Below, piece after piece: positions 9,496-19,307 of a stretch of DNA of 55,428 bases. A model generated the notes under the pieces. The model was not told the DNA's origin and did not search any database. It was given only the letters and a program-made list of their open reading frames with translations. Position 1 is the stretch's first letter. Every line of letters begins with the position of its first letter. A program made the translations under genes and the position numbers. Origin of the DNA: Hydrogenophilales bacterium (GTDB taxonomy: Bacteria; Pseudomonadota; Gammaproteobacteria; Burkholderiales; Thiobacillaceae); assembly GCA_023258975.1 (NCBI GenBank), contig JAHFRD010000020.1, positions 1-55,428 on the forward strand, read 5' to 3'.

Positions 9496-11805
9496 TCAGT
9501 TGCCCGATCCCGTCGGCGCGGACAGGATGCCGAGCGGATTCAACGGCGATCCGGGCAAAGTGGCGCCGGGAGCGAATTCCTGAAAGAAATATTCCTGCAC
9601 GCCCTGGCCCTCCGCGACAGGTATGCCGGTCTGTGGGTTGATCGCATGGGTGACAATGCCGGCGGGTGGCGTAAACGGCATTTCCTCCACGTTTTTCAAG
9701 ACCTCCCCCATGTAGCGGACCCAGATCGGCAATGCCGTGCCGCCGCCGGTTTCCCCCGACCCCAGGGAGCGCGGCTGATCGTAGCCCATCCAGGCCACCG
9801 CCACGCGAGTCTGCTGGAATCCGGCGAACCAGGCGTCACGACTGTCGTTGGTGGTGCCGGTCTTGCCAGCCAAATCGCCCCGACCAAGCTTGAGCGCCCC
9901 CGTGGCCGTGCCGCGTCGCACCACATCCTGCAATAGATTGGTTGTGAGGAAGGCGTTGCGAGGGTCAATTGCCGGCGTGGGCGCGATCGGCGCGAAGGTT
10001 TCGAGAACATGGCCATCCTTATCCGTCACCTTGAGCAGGTGCCAGGGCGTTACCCGGCCACCGCCATTGGCGAAAACGGCATAACCCGTCGCCAGGGATA
10101 GCGGTGTGACTTCACCCGCGCCAAGCGCCATGGTCAGATAGGGCGGTATGCGGCTCATGTCGAAACCGAATTTGGCCGCATGCTCATGTACGAATTGAAC
10201 CCCCGTCGCCTGCAACACACGGATGGAAATCAGGTTCTTGGATTTCGCCAGCGCCATGCGCAAGGTCATTGGACCTTCCGTTGTGCCATCGTAATTTTTC
10301 GGTTCCCAGGCAACGCCTCCTGTTTCCGCCGGATCCACCGTGATCGGCGCGTCGTCGAACACACTGGCCGGCGTGATGCCGTGTTCCAGCGCGGCGGAAT
10401 AGATGAAGGGCTTGAAGCTGGAGCCGGGTTGCCGCCATGCCTGGGTCACATGGTTGAACTGGCTGTGGAAAAAATCGAAACCTCCGACCATGGCGCGGAT
10501 CGCCCCGGTATCGGGAGACAGGGAGACGAAGGCGGCCTCCACTTGCGGCAGGTACGTCAATTGCCAGGGAGCTTCGGGGGACAGGCGCGCCACTCGAACC
10601 ACACTGCCGCGCGACAGTCGTTTTCCAATGGCCAGTTTGTCGGACAGGAAGCGCTGCGCATATTTGATTTCGCCGGGTTCCAGATCGACGGTCTCGCCAC
10701 TGCGCATGCGTACCCGGATGCGGGATTTTTCCACGGCGAGCACCACGCCTGGCAGGAAGCCATTGGATTCCTCGCGCTCCAGCAAGTCCCCCTCGATGAC
10801 CTTTTCCGCCTCGGCGCTGTCGGCCGGCAGTTTCAAATAGGCCTCGGGCCCCGCATAGCCACGTCGGCGATGGAATTCCAAAATGCCCTGACGCACACCC
10901 GCCACCGCCGCGCGCTGGTCGGCCAGCTTCAAGGTGGTGTAGACCCTCATGCCGCTGACGTAAATCGCGTCCCCGTACTTCTGATGCATGCGCTGTCGTA
11001 CCAGTTCAGCCAGGTGGGGTGCGGCCGCCTCGAAGTTCTGGGGAGAGTATTTGACCGGCAGACGCTGTTCCTTGGCGTGCTGATATTCATCCTCGCTGAT
11101 ATAACCCAGGGTCTTCATGCGTCCCAGGACATAGATCTGGCGGGTTTTCGCGCGCGGTGGGTTGACCACCGGGTTGTAGGCCGATGGCGCTTTGGGCAAG
11201 CCGGCCAGCATGGCCGCCTCCGCCAGGTTGATCTTGGCCAGCGGCTTGCCGAAGTAGATCTGTGCGGCGGCGGCAAAGCCATAGGCGCGCTGGCCCAGGT
11301 AGATATGGTTGAGGTAGAGCTCGAGAATTTCGTCTTTGCTCAGGGCATGCTCGATCTTGATCGCCAGCAGGGCTTCGTTGAGCTTGCGTCGCAGCGTTTT
11401 TTCCGAAGACAGGAAGAAATTGCGCGCCACCTGCATGGTGATGGTGGACGCTCCTTCCTTGGCGCCGCCGGACACCATGTTGGAAAGCGCCGCGCGCAAT
11501 ACGCCGATGGTATCCACCCCGCCATGCTGATAGAAACGCTCGTCTTCCGCCGCCAGAATGGCTTGGCGCATGAACTTCGGCGTGTCCTGGAGCCGTACCA
11601 CGGCACGCCGTTCCTCGCCGAACTCGCCGATCAGGGCGCCGTCTTCGGTATAAATGCGTAACGGCTGCTTGGGCCGGTAATCGGTCAGGCTGTCCAGACT
11701 GGGTAAATTGGGGTAAACCAGCGCGGCGGAGAGTCCGGCTACAGCGGTTGCCACGACGATCAGACCGGCGGCCCCCGCCAGGAGAAAATGCCACCAACGG
11801 GTCAT
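9496..11805 (-). CDS. mrcA: Penicillin-binding protein 1a
   Basis: This 769-residue bifunctional peptidoglycan synthase is anchored by one N-terminal transmembrane segment (about residues 5-30). The glycosyltransferase family 51 domain shows AAEDERFYQHGGVD, STITMQVARNFF and IYLGQRAYGF. An OB-like insert follows at about residues 290-400. The transpeptidase domain has the active-site motif PGSSFKPF (SxxK serine), AKSKN (SxN) and GKTGTT (KTG). It polymerises glycan strands and cross-links peptides in the periplasm. It is divergent from pilM, the usual arrangement of ponA and pilMNOPQ in many beta- and gammaproteobacteria; promoters for both must lie within the 130 bases at 11806-11938. Confidence 0.93.
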   Translation of the reverse strand: MTRWWHFLLAGAAGLIVVATAVAGLSAALVYPNLPSLDSLTDYRPKQPLRIYTEDGALIGEFGEERRAVVRLQDTPKFMRQAILAAEDERFYQHGGVDTIGVLRAALSNMVSGGAKEGASTITMQVARNFFLSSEKTLRRKLNEALLAIKIEHALSKDEILELYLNHIYLGQRAYGFAAAAQIYFGKPLAKINLAEAAMLAGLPKAPSAYNPVVNPPRAKTRQIYVLGRMKTLGYISEDEYQHAKEQRLPVKYSPQNFEAAAPHLAELVRQRMHQKYGDAIYVSGMRVYTTLKLADQRAAVAGVRQGILEFHRRRGYAGPEAYLKLPADSAEAEKVIEGDLLEREESNGFLPGVVLAVEKSRIRVRMRSGETVDLEPGEIKYAQRFLSDKLAIGKRLSRGSVVRVARLSPEAPWQLTYLPQVEAAFVSLSPDTGAIRAMVGGFDFFHSQFNHVTQAWRQPGSSFKPFIYSAALEHGITPASVFDDAPITVDPAETGGVAWEPKNYDGTTEGPMTLRMALAKSKNLISIRVLQATGVQFVHEHAAKFGFDMSRIPPYLTMALGAGEVTPLSLATGYAVFANGGGRVTPWHLLKVTDKDGHVLETFAPIAPTPAIDPRNAFLTTNLLQDVVRRGTATGALKLGRGDLAGKTGTTNDSRDAWFAGFQQTRVAVAWMGYDQPRSLGSGETGGGTALPIWVRYMGEVLKNVEEMPFTPPAGIVTHAINPQTGIPVAEGQGVQEYFFQEFAPGATLPGSPLNPLGILSAPTGSGN

Positions 11806-11852
11806 GTCGAACTCGAAGAGAGAGAGGGGGTTACAGAGCGCGGAGAAATAAC

Positions 11853-11883
11853 TTGTGCGAAATGATGCAGTTATTGCTAGGAT
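11853..11883 (+). promoter_or_regulatory. Possible pilM promoter
   Basis: TTGTGC (11853-11858) and TAGGAT (11878-11883) resemble -35 and -10 elements, but the 19-base spacer is longer than optimal. It is the best candidate in the short ponA/pilM divergent gap. Confidence 0.3.
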
Positions 11884-11938
11884 TTAGCGCGGCTTATTAA
11901 AGAAGCGCTCGAACCGAGTGTATGAAAAGGGGAATTTG

Positions 11939-13015
11939 TTGAGATTCGCGTTTCCAGGCCAAAGGTACCGACCGCTGATCGGCGTCGATATTAGCTCATC
12001 GGCGGTGAAAATGCTCGAACTCGGCCGTAGCGGCAAGGACATGCGCCGGGTCGAACGTTACGCCATCGTGCCTTTGCCGAAGGAGGCTGTGGCGGATGGC
12101 GCCATTGCCAAGCCCGATCTGGTCGAGGCCGCGTTGCGAGAGTGCTGGAAGATACTCGACACCAATACTCGTGATGTGGCTTTGGCGCTGCCGGCTTCCT
12201 CCGTCATTACCAAGAAAATCCTGTTGCCCACCACCGCCAGCGAGGCGGAAATCGATACCCAGGTAACTGCGGAAGCCAATCAGATGGCCGCATTCTCGCT
12301 TGATGAGGTCAGCCTGGACTACCAGGTGCTCGGGCCGAGCACGCGTAACCCCGGTGAGAACGATGCCCTGGTTGTGGTGTCACGGCGTGATCGTGTGGAA
12401 GAACGCGTGGCGCTTGCCGAGGCCGTTGGGTTGAAGACGGTCATCATGGATGTGGACGCTTTCGCCACTTTGACCGCCTATGAGCAGATGGCTTTCCATC
12501 TGCCTGATAACGGCAGGGGGCAGACGGTCGCCATCATCGACATCGGCGCCAACACCACCCACGTCAATGTATTGCACGACAATCATCCCGTGTACCAGCG
12601 CGAGCACGCTCTGGGCGGCAATGTGCTCACCAATGAAATAGCGCGCCGCTTCGACCTGCCCACGGAAGAGGCCGAAGATGCCAAGCGCAAAAGCTTGTTG
12701 CCGGACAGTTATGAATCCGAAGTGCTGCAGCCCTTCCTGGATACCGTCGCGCTGGAAATCGGCCGCGCCCTGCAACTGTTCTTTTCCGCGACGTCACACC
12801 AGAGCGTGGACCATATTCTGCTGGCCGGTGGATGTGCCGCCATTCCCGGGTTGGATGATGTGGTGCATAGCAAGATGCAAACCAGCACACTGATCGCCAA
12901 CCCCTTCGCCAAAATGGCGGTCTCCAGCCAGGTCAAAGCCCGCCAACTCGCCACGGAAGCCCCGGCGCTGTTTGTCGCCTGCGGTTTGGCGTTACGCAAG
13001 TTCGACCCGACATGA
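11939..13015 (+). CDS. pilM: Type IV pilus inner-membrane platform protein PilM
   Basis: This actin-like cytoplasmic ATPase-fold protein of about 358 residues carries the phosphate-loop segment LIGVDISSSAVKMLEL near its start, VAIIDIGANTTHVNVL in the middle and ILLAGGCAAIPGLDDVV near the end. PilM binds the N-terminal tail of PilN and organises the alignment complex between pilus motor and secretin. The frame is open from GTG 11918, but TTG 11939 has AAGGGG about six bases upstream and gives a more typical N-terminus, so it was preferred; GTG 11918 remains possible. It is the first gene of pilMNOPQ, and its stop overlaps the pilN start (ATGA). Confidence 0.9.
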   Translation: MRFAFPGQRYRPLIGVDISSSAVKMLELGRSGKDMRRVERYAIVPLPKEAVADGAIAKPDLVEAALRECWKILDTNTRDVALALPASSVITKKILLPTTASEAEIDTQVTAEANQMAAFSLDEVSLDYQVLGPSTRNPGENDALVVVSRRDRVEERVALAEAVGLKTVIMDVDAFATLTAYEQMAFHLPDNGRGQTVAIIDIGANTTHVNVLHDNHPVYQREHALGGNVLTNEIARRFDLPTEEAEDAKRKSLLPDSYESEVLQPFLDTVALEIGRALQLFFSATSHQSVDHILLAGGCAAIPGLDDVVHSKMQTSTLIANPFAKMAVSSQVKARQLATEAPALFVACGLALRKFDPT

Positions 13016-13584
13016 CGACGGGCATCCGCATCAACCTCCTGCCTCACCGCCAGTTGCGCCGCGCGCGACGGCAGCGCTTGTTCGCGGTGCTGGCGGTGAT
13101 CGTAGCTGGCCTTGGCCTGGCGGCCGTCGCCATCGGCCAGGTTCAACTCATCAATGCCAAGAATGCCCAGGATCGGCGCAACACCTTTTTACGGACCGAA
13201 ATCGTAAAGCTCGACAAGCAAATCAGCGAAATCAAGCAACTCCGGGACAAGACCCAGGATCTGCTTGCGCGCAAGAATGTGGTGGAAGCCCTGCAAGGCA
13301 ACCGAACCGAGACGGTGCGCCTGTTCGATGAACTGGCGCGGCGTCTGCCCGAAGGGCTCTATCTGAAAAGTGTCAAACAAAGTGGTGACAGCCTCGCCCT
13401 GACGGGCTATGCCCAATCCAGCGCGCGCGTCTCCACCTTCATGAGAGCATTGGACGAGACCTCCTTGTTCCAGGATCCGGCCTTGATCGAGGTGAAAGCC
13501 GCGCAGGTCGGCAACCTGCGCGTCAATGAATTCTCCATGAATGTAAAAATCACCCACCTCGCGCCGCCGAGGGGCAAGCCATGA
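13012..13584 (+). CDS. pilN: Type IV pilus assembly protein PilN
   Basis: This 190-residue bitopic inner-membrane protein begins with the conserved tail INLLPHRQ, which docks into PilM. A basic patch, one transmembrane helix (about residues 22-42) and a periplasmic coiled-coil plus ferredoxin-like domain follow. It pairs with PilO in the periplasm. It overlaps pilM by four bases and pilO by four bases, consistent with translational coupling. Confidence 0.9.
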   Translation: MTTGIRINLLPHRQLRRARRQRLFAVLAVIVAGLGLAAVAIGQVQLINAKNAQDRRNTFLRTEIVKLDKQISEIKQLRDKTQDLLARKNVVEALQGNRTETVRLFDELARRLPEGLYLKSVKQSGDSLALTGYAQSSARVSTFMRALDETSLFQDPALIEVKAAQVGNLRVNEFSMNVKITHLAPPRGKP

Positions 13585-14198
13585 ACTGGTCCGATCTCAA
13601 TAATCTCGACCTCAAGAACATAGCCAATGCCCCCTTGGCGGTGCGCGCGCTAGTGCTTGCCATCCTTTTCGCGGCCATCCTCGCGGGGGGGTGGTATCTG
13701 TTTTGGGCGGATAGCATCAAGCAACTCAATACATCGCGCCAGGAGGAGCAGACTTTGCGCGAGGGCTATGCCGCCAAGAAGACCCAGGCCTACCATTACG
13801 CCGCCTACAAACAGCGCCTCGCGGATGTGGAGCAGTCGCTTGCCTCGCTCCTGCGGCAACTGCCGAACCGTTCTGAAATGGATGCCCTGCTGACCGACAT
13901 CAACCAGGCTGGCGTCGGACATGGACTCGATTTCGAGTTGTTCCGCCCCGGCAGTGAAAGCATGGCCGAGTTTTATGCCACCCTGCCGGTTTCGATCAAG
14001 GTGATCGGCCGCTATCACGATATCGCCAGTTTTGTCAGCGATCTGGCCAAGTTGCCGCGTATCGTCACCCTGCACGATCTCTCCCTGACTCCGGCCAAGG
14101 ATGGCACGCTGAACATGGATGCCCGCATCCAGACGTATCGTTATCTTGATGAGAATGAACTTGCCGCCGCGAAGAAACAGCAGGGAGGCAAGAAGTAA
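13581..14198 (+). CDS. pilO: Type IV pilus assembly protein PilO
   Basis: This 205-residue bitopic membrane protein has a single helix at about residues 22-42 (VRALVLAILFAAILAGGWYL), then a coiled coil and a globular periplasmic domain (…FYATLPVSIKVIGRYHDI). It forms heterodimers with PilN that link PilM to the PilP/PilQ secretin complex. The start ATG overlaps the end of pilN (ATGA), and its TAA stop shares its last base with the pilP start. Confidence 0.9.
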   Translation: MNWSDLNNLDLKNIANAPLAVRALVLAILFAAILAGGWYLFWADSIKQLNTSRQEEQTLREGYAAKKTQAYHYAAYKQRLADVEQSLASLLRQLPNRSEMDALLTDINQAGVGHGLDFELFRPGSESMAEFYATLPVSIKVIGRYHDIASFVSDLAKLPRIVTLHDLSLTPAKDGTLNMDARIQTYRYLDENELAAAKKQQGGKK

Positions 14199-14695
14199 TG
14201 AAGCGCATCTGTCTGCTTGCACTTTTCCTGTTGTCGGGCTGTGCCCAAGATGAATTTGCCGACTTGCGCGCTTTTCTGGCACAGGCGGGCCAAGGCGCCC
14301 AGCAGAAGCTGGAGCCCTTGCCCCCAGTCAAGGCGCGGGAAGATTTCATTTACGATCCGGGCGAATTGCCCGACCCCTTCCGCCAGCGCAGCATGAAGCC
14401 CGCAAAGAGCGGCGGCGGTATCCAGCCCGACCTCACTCGGCCGAAAGGGCCATTGGAGCAGGATCCGCTCGATGGCCTGCGCATGGTGGGCACGATCATC
14501 AAGGGTGGGCAATTGTTCGCCTTGGTGCGGCGTCCGGACAATACTCTGTACCGGGTCGCCAAAGGGGATCACATCGGCCAGAACTTCGGCGTCATTCTCT
14601 CGATCGGTGAAGCCGGTATCGAAATCAAGGAAATTGTCCAGGACGGCACGGGTGACTGGACAGAATCGAAGGCCAGCATGGCCCTTCAGGAGTAA
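14198..14695 (+). CDS. pilP: Type IV pilus assembly lipoprotein PilP
   Basis: This 165-residue lipoprotein has the lipobox LFLLSGC, which places the lipidated Cys at about residue 15. A proline-rich linker leads to the beta-sandwich domain (LDGLRMVGTIIKGGQLFALV … YRVAKGDHIGQNFG) that binds PilN/PilO and the N0 domain of PilQ. The start overlaps pilO (TAATG), and pilQ follows after five bases. Confidence 0.9.
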   Translation: MKRICLLALFLLSGCAQDEFADLRAFLAQAGQGAQQKLEPLPPVKAREDFIYDPGELPDPFRQRSMKPAKSGGGIQPDLTRPKGPLEQDPLDGLRMVGTIIKGGQLFALVRRPDNTLYRVAKGDHIGQNFGVILSIGEAGIEIKEIVQDGTGDWTESKASMALQE

Positions 14696-14700
14696 TCGGT

Positions 14701-16980
14701 ATGAAAGCGAAGTTTTCCTCCATGCGCCTGGCTGGCCTGCGTCGGCTCACCACAGTCGGTGTCCTGCTGCTGGCCTTGCCTGCTTATTCGCAAAGTCCCG
14801 TTCAGCAGCCCGCGCAACAGGAAACCCCTCAGGAAAATTCACTTCAAAATACTCTGAGTGCCGTCTCGCTGACGCGCGGCAACAACGATAGCCAGGTCGT
14901 CAAACTGGTATTCAAGAATACCGTGGGTGAACTCCCTATCGCCTTTACGACCAGCAACCCGCATCGCCTGGTTCTTGATTTTCCCGCCACCAGCAGCGCC
15001 CTGCCGCGTACCGCAGAAACCGCCGAGGGGGGGGGCGGCATCAAGAACTGGCAGGTCGTCCAGGCCGGCCAGCGTACCCGTGTGGTGCTCAATCTGAGTG
15101 GCCCCGCCAGCTACGAACTGCGCAAGGATCGTAATCTGGTGCTCGCGGTTCTGCGCGGTATTCCGGTTCCGCCCGATACGCCCACTCCCACCCGCTTCGC
15201 CGAGGCGGGCCCGGCGCGCGCGCACGGTATCCGAGACATCGACTTCCGGCGCGGCAAGGACGGGGAATCGCGCGTCATGGTTACCTTGTCGGATCCGGGG
15301 GTCGGCGTCGACATCAAGAAACAGGGGGGCGCCATTCAGGTCGAATTCCTCAATACCTCTCTCCCCACGCCGTTGCAGCGGCGCCTGGACGTCGCCGATT
15401 TCGCCACTCCCGCGCAACTCGTGGAGACCTTCGAGCAGGGCAAGAACACGCGCATGATGATTACCCCCAAGGGCAAGTGGGATTATTCCGCCTACCAGAC
15501 CGGCAATCTTTTCACCCTGGAAGTGCGATCACTGGAGGGCGCGCAGCCGGATGGCCGCGACAAGCCGCAATACAGCGGCGAGAAACTTTCCCTGAATTTC
15601 CAGAATGTTGAAGTTCGCTCCGTCCTCCAGGTCATCGCCGATTTCACCGGCCTCAACATCATCACCAGCGATACCGTATCCGGTAACGTCACCTTGCGAC
15701 TCAAGGACGTGCCTTGGGATCAGGCGATGGACATCATCCTCAGAGCCAAGGGGCTGGATAAGCGCGCTACCGGAAACGTGATCTGGGTGGCGCCACGCGA
15801 TGAGCTGGCGGCCAAGGAAAAGCTGGAGTTGGAAGCGCGTCAGCAGATTGCCGACCTGGAAGACATCACCACCGAATTCATCCGCCTCAACTACCTGCGC
15901 GCCAGCGAGGCGCAGGCGATCATCAAAGGCCAGTCCTTGAGCGCCGCCGCATCCAGCGCAAAAGCATCCTGTGCAACCAAGGCGGAAGGCGTTGGTGGAA
16001 CCTCGGCTCAGACCGCGACCGGAACGGGCGCGGCTGCGGGCCAAAGCATCCTGTCCAAGCGCGGCACCACTTCCTACGATCTCAAGACCAATACCCTGTT
16101 CATCCAGGACACTCCCAGCAAAATTCAGCAGGTCAAGGACATGATCGCCAGCGTGGATGTGCCGACGAAGCAGGTGATGATCGAGGCGCGCATCGTGGTG
16201 GCGGATGATGCTTTTGGCCGTACCTTGGGCGCCCGTCTAGGATTCCAGGGGCGTGATTCCACGCATTCCGGGCAAACCGGCCTGCGCGCGGGGGTATCGA
16301 GCAACGCCACAGGCTCCAGTACCGCCGCGAACAGTAGCGCGGCTTTGACCACGGCCCCCGCAAACCTTGATCTGACGGCGTTGACATCGGTCGGTGGACT
16401 GGCCTTCAACCAGACTCCCGCCAGCCTCGGTTTCACCGTCATCAATGCCGCCAGCACGGCGATCCTGGGTCTGGAACTGCGGGCGCTGGAGGCGGATAAA
16501 CGCGGCAAGATCGTCTCCAATCCGCGAGTCATCACGCAAAACCAGAAACCCGCCGTGATCCTCCAAGGTCAGCAGATCCCGTACACCAGCGCGGCCAGCG
16601 GTACCGCCGCTACCACAACCAATTTCGTGGATGCCTTGCTTTGCTTGCTCGTTGACCCACAAGTGCTGAATAACGACACCATTATTCTGGATGTCGAAGT
16701 CCAGAAGGATGCGATTGGCGCCGTGCCTCCGGGGGGGAGCGCGCCAGCAATCAACGTCAAACGGGTCAAGACTCAGGTCAGGGTGAAAAATGGCGAGACA
16801 GCCGTTCTGGGTGGCATCTTCGAGCAGGAACTGCGCAACGACACGGAAAAGGTACCCTTCCTCGGCGATCTCCCCCTGCTCGGGCACCTGTTCAAGAGCA
16901 ATATCAAGGGCGACATCAAAACCGAACTACTGATCTTCCTGACTCCGCGCATCCTGGATGACGGGGTGGTCATCCAGTAA
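14701..16980 (+). CDS. pilQ: Type IV pilus secretin PilQ
   Basis: This 759-residue outer-membrane secretin has a signal peptide (first about 32 residues), two AMIN-type domains (about 50-290), and an STN/N0 region (LSLNFQNVEVRSVLQVIADF). Next come the N1 domain and the C-terminal secretin pore, with IEARIVVADDAFG, VSNPRVITQNQKPAVI and VPFLGDLPLLGHLF. It forms the gated channel through which the pilus crosses the outer membrane. An Ala/Ser/Thr-rich stretch at about 415-445 interrupts the N1 region, and a second low-complexity loop lies at about 525-560. The operon ends with a strong hairpin. The aroK/aroB pair that often follows pilQ in proteobacteria is absent here. Confidence 0.93.
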   Translation: MKAKFSSMRLAGLRRLTTVGVLLLALPAYSQSPVQQPAQQETPQENSLQNTLSAVSLTRGNNDSQVVKLVFKNTVGELPIAFTTSNPHRLVLDFPATSSALPRTAETAEGGGGIKNWQVVQAGQRTRVVLNLSGPASYELRKDRNLVLAVLRGIPVPPDTPTPTRFAEAGPARAHGIRDIDFRRGKDGESRVMVTLSDPGVGVDIKKQGGAIQVEFLNTSLPTPLQRRLDVADFATPAQLVETFEQGKNTRMMITPKGKWDYSAYQTGNLFTLEVRSLEGAQPDGRDKPQYSGEKLSLNFQNVEVRSVLQVIADFTGLNIITSDTVSGNVTLRLKDVPWDQAMDIILRAKGLDKRATGNVIWVAPRDELAAKEKLELEARQQIADLEDITTEFIRLNYLRASEAQAIIKGQSLSAAASSAKASCATKAEGVGGTSAQTATGTGAAAGQSILSKRGTTSYDLKTNTLFIQDTPSKIQQVKDMIASVDVPTKQVMIEARIVVADDAFGRTLGARLGFQGRDSTHSGQTGLRAGVSSNATGSSTAANSSAALTTAPANLDLTALTSVGGLAFNQTPASLGFTVINAASTAILGLELRALEADKRGKIVSNPRVITQNQKPAVILQGQQIPYTSAASGTAATTTNFVDALLCLLVDPQVLNNDTIILDVEVQKDAIGAVPPGGSAPAINVKRVKTQVRVKNGETAVLGGIFEQELRNDTEKVPFLGDLPLLGHLFKSNIKGDIKTELLIFLTPRILDDGVVIQ

Positions 16981-16998
16981 TCGTCGCATTACGTCATG

Positions 16999-17024
16999 AC
17001 GGCGGCCACCAGGCTGCCGTTTTG
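16999..17024 (+). terminator. Terminator of the pilMNOPQ operon
   Basis: ACGGCGGCC pairs with GGCTGCCGT (one G-T pair) around an ACCA loop, followed at once by TTTT. It starts 19 bases after the pilQ stop. Confidence 0.8.
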
Positions 17025-17046
17025 ATTTCAGCCGGTTCGAGCCGCC

Positions 17047-17346
17047 TCAGCAAACGAGCCCGCGCAGCCCGCACAAATAGCGCTTCCCCAGCGCCAGCAG
17101 TATCCACATCCAGAACAACAGGAAGAACGCCAGCATGGGGATATGGGGGTCGAGAATGCGGCGCGGCGCGAGGTTGCGAACCAGCCTCACCGCCGGCCTG
17201 GAGATGCTTTCCAGCACCCTGTAGACCAGGTTGTCATGGCGCCGCGCTCCAGTCATCAGAGTGAGCGCGCCCTGGCCGAGCAACGCGAAGCCGGCGACTT
17301 CCACCACGGCGCGCAGCGCGCCGATCAGGAAAATATCGAGATGCAT
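17047..17346 (-). CDS. Small membrane protein, possibly YggT-like
   Basis: This 99-residue protein has two hydrophobic stretches (about residues 5-30 and 68-88) separated by a basic segment, SRPAVRLVRNLAPRR. The two-helix arrangement with a Pro/Arg-containing link recalls half of a YggT-family protein, but the match is by eye only. It is convergent with pilQ and divergent from leuA. The ATG at 17346-17344 was taken as start because no other ATG would keep the first helix. Confidence 0.6.
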   Translation of the reverse strand: MHLDIFLIGALRAVVEVAGFALLGQGALTLMTGARRHDNLVYRVLESISRPAVRLVRNLAPRRILDPHIPMLAFFLLFWMWILLALGKRYLCGLRGLVC

Positions 17347-17456
17347 GATGGTTATCAGGTAAAGCTTGTGGAGGCACGCTGTGGGGCAAGTTGCCGAAGG
17401 CTACCTGACTCAGGCCACTCACGTGGCGCTATGAGAGGCCGTCAGGCAGTGACAAA

Positions 17457-17497
17457 GGCGTAGCCCGCCTTCGTCGGAACTTCAATCAGGCTACGCC
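17457..17497. repeat. Perfect 9-bp inverted repeat upstream of leuA
   Basis: GGCGTAGCC (17457-17465) and GGCTACGCC (17489-17497) are exact inverse copies 23 bases apart in the region leading to leuA. It could be a regulator-binding palindrome or an RNA stem; nothing decides between them. Confidence 0.45.
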
Positions 17498-17579
17498 CAT
17501 GACCTTGTCGTCAGCCATCTTGTCGTTTACATTCGGCCGCATGCGCGACTCATTTCATTCCGTCTCGTTTTGCTTTCTC

Positions 17580-17624
17580 ATGCGGCATGCCACTCGGCTG
17601 CTGCTGCCCCCGCGCGGGCACTGA
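17580..17624 (+). CDS. Putative leucine-rich leader peptide of leuA
   Basis: A 14-codon open frame 81 bases before leuA reads MRHATRLLLPPRGH and contains three consecutive CTG leucine codons. An in-frame ATG further upstream (17541) would lengthen it, and neither start has a clear ribosome binding site. Between its stop and leuA lies a CGCCC/GGGCG stem (17668-17672 with 17680-17684) just before the leuA ribosome binding site. Runs of leucine codons before leuA are characteristic of translation-controlled attenuation. I infer that stalling at the CTG run changes RNA folding so that leuA is expressed under leucine shortage. The stem lacks a T-run, so control of translation initiation is as likely as termination. 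Confidence 0.5.
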   Translation: MRHATRLLLPPRGH

Positions 17625-17705
17625 TCTCACCCCTCCCCTCGCTGTACCCGAATTCGTTATCCGTCTACGCCCGAAGTCTGGGCGGGTGAATCATTGGAGT
17701 ACGTC

Positions 17706-19241
<1,536 letters not shown>

Positions 19242-19260
19242 ATTCGCGCCGGCCGGAAAA

Positions 19261-19292
19261 CAAAACGGGCGACCATCTGGCCGCCCGTTTTG
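19261..19292. terminator. Bidirectional terminator between leuA and a cytochrome gene
   Basis: CAAAACGGGCG and CGCCCGTTTTG form an 11-bp perfect inverted repeat with a 10-base loop, giving T-runs on both strands. It suits the convergent leuA and 19308-20075 genes. Confidence 0.85.
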
Positions 19293-19307
19293 CATCGGGA
19301 ACGGTGT

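Noticed and set aside
10180-11661. Long plus-strand open frame (493 codons) opposite mrcA
   Set aside because: It mirrors the GC-rich codons of mrcA, has no recognisable domain, and mrcA is a clear full-length gene.
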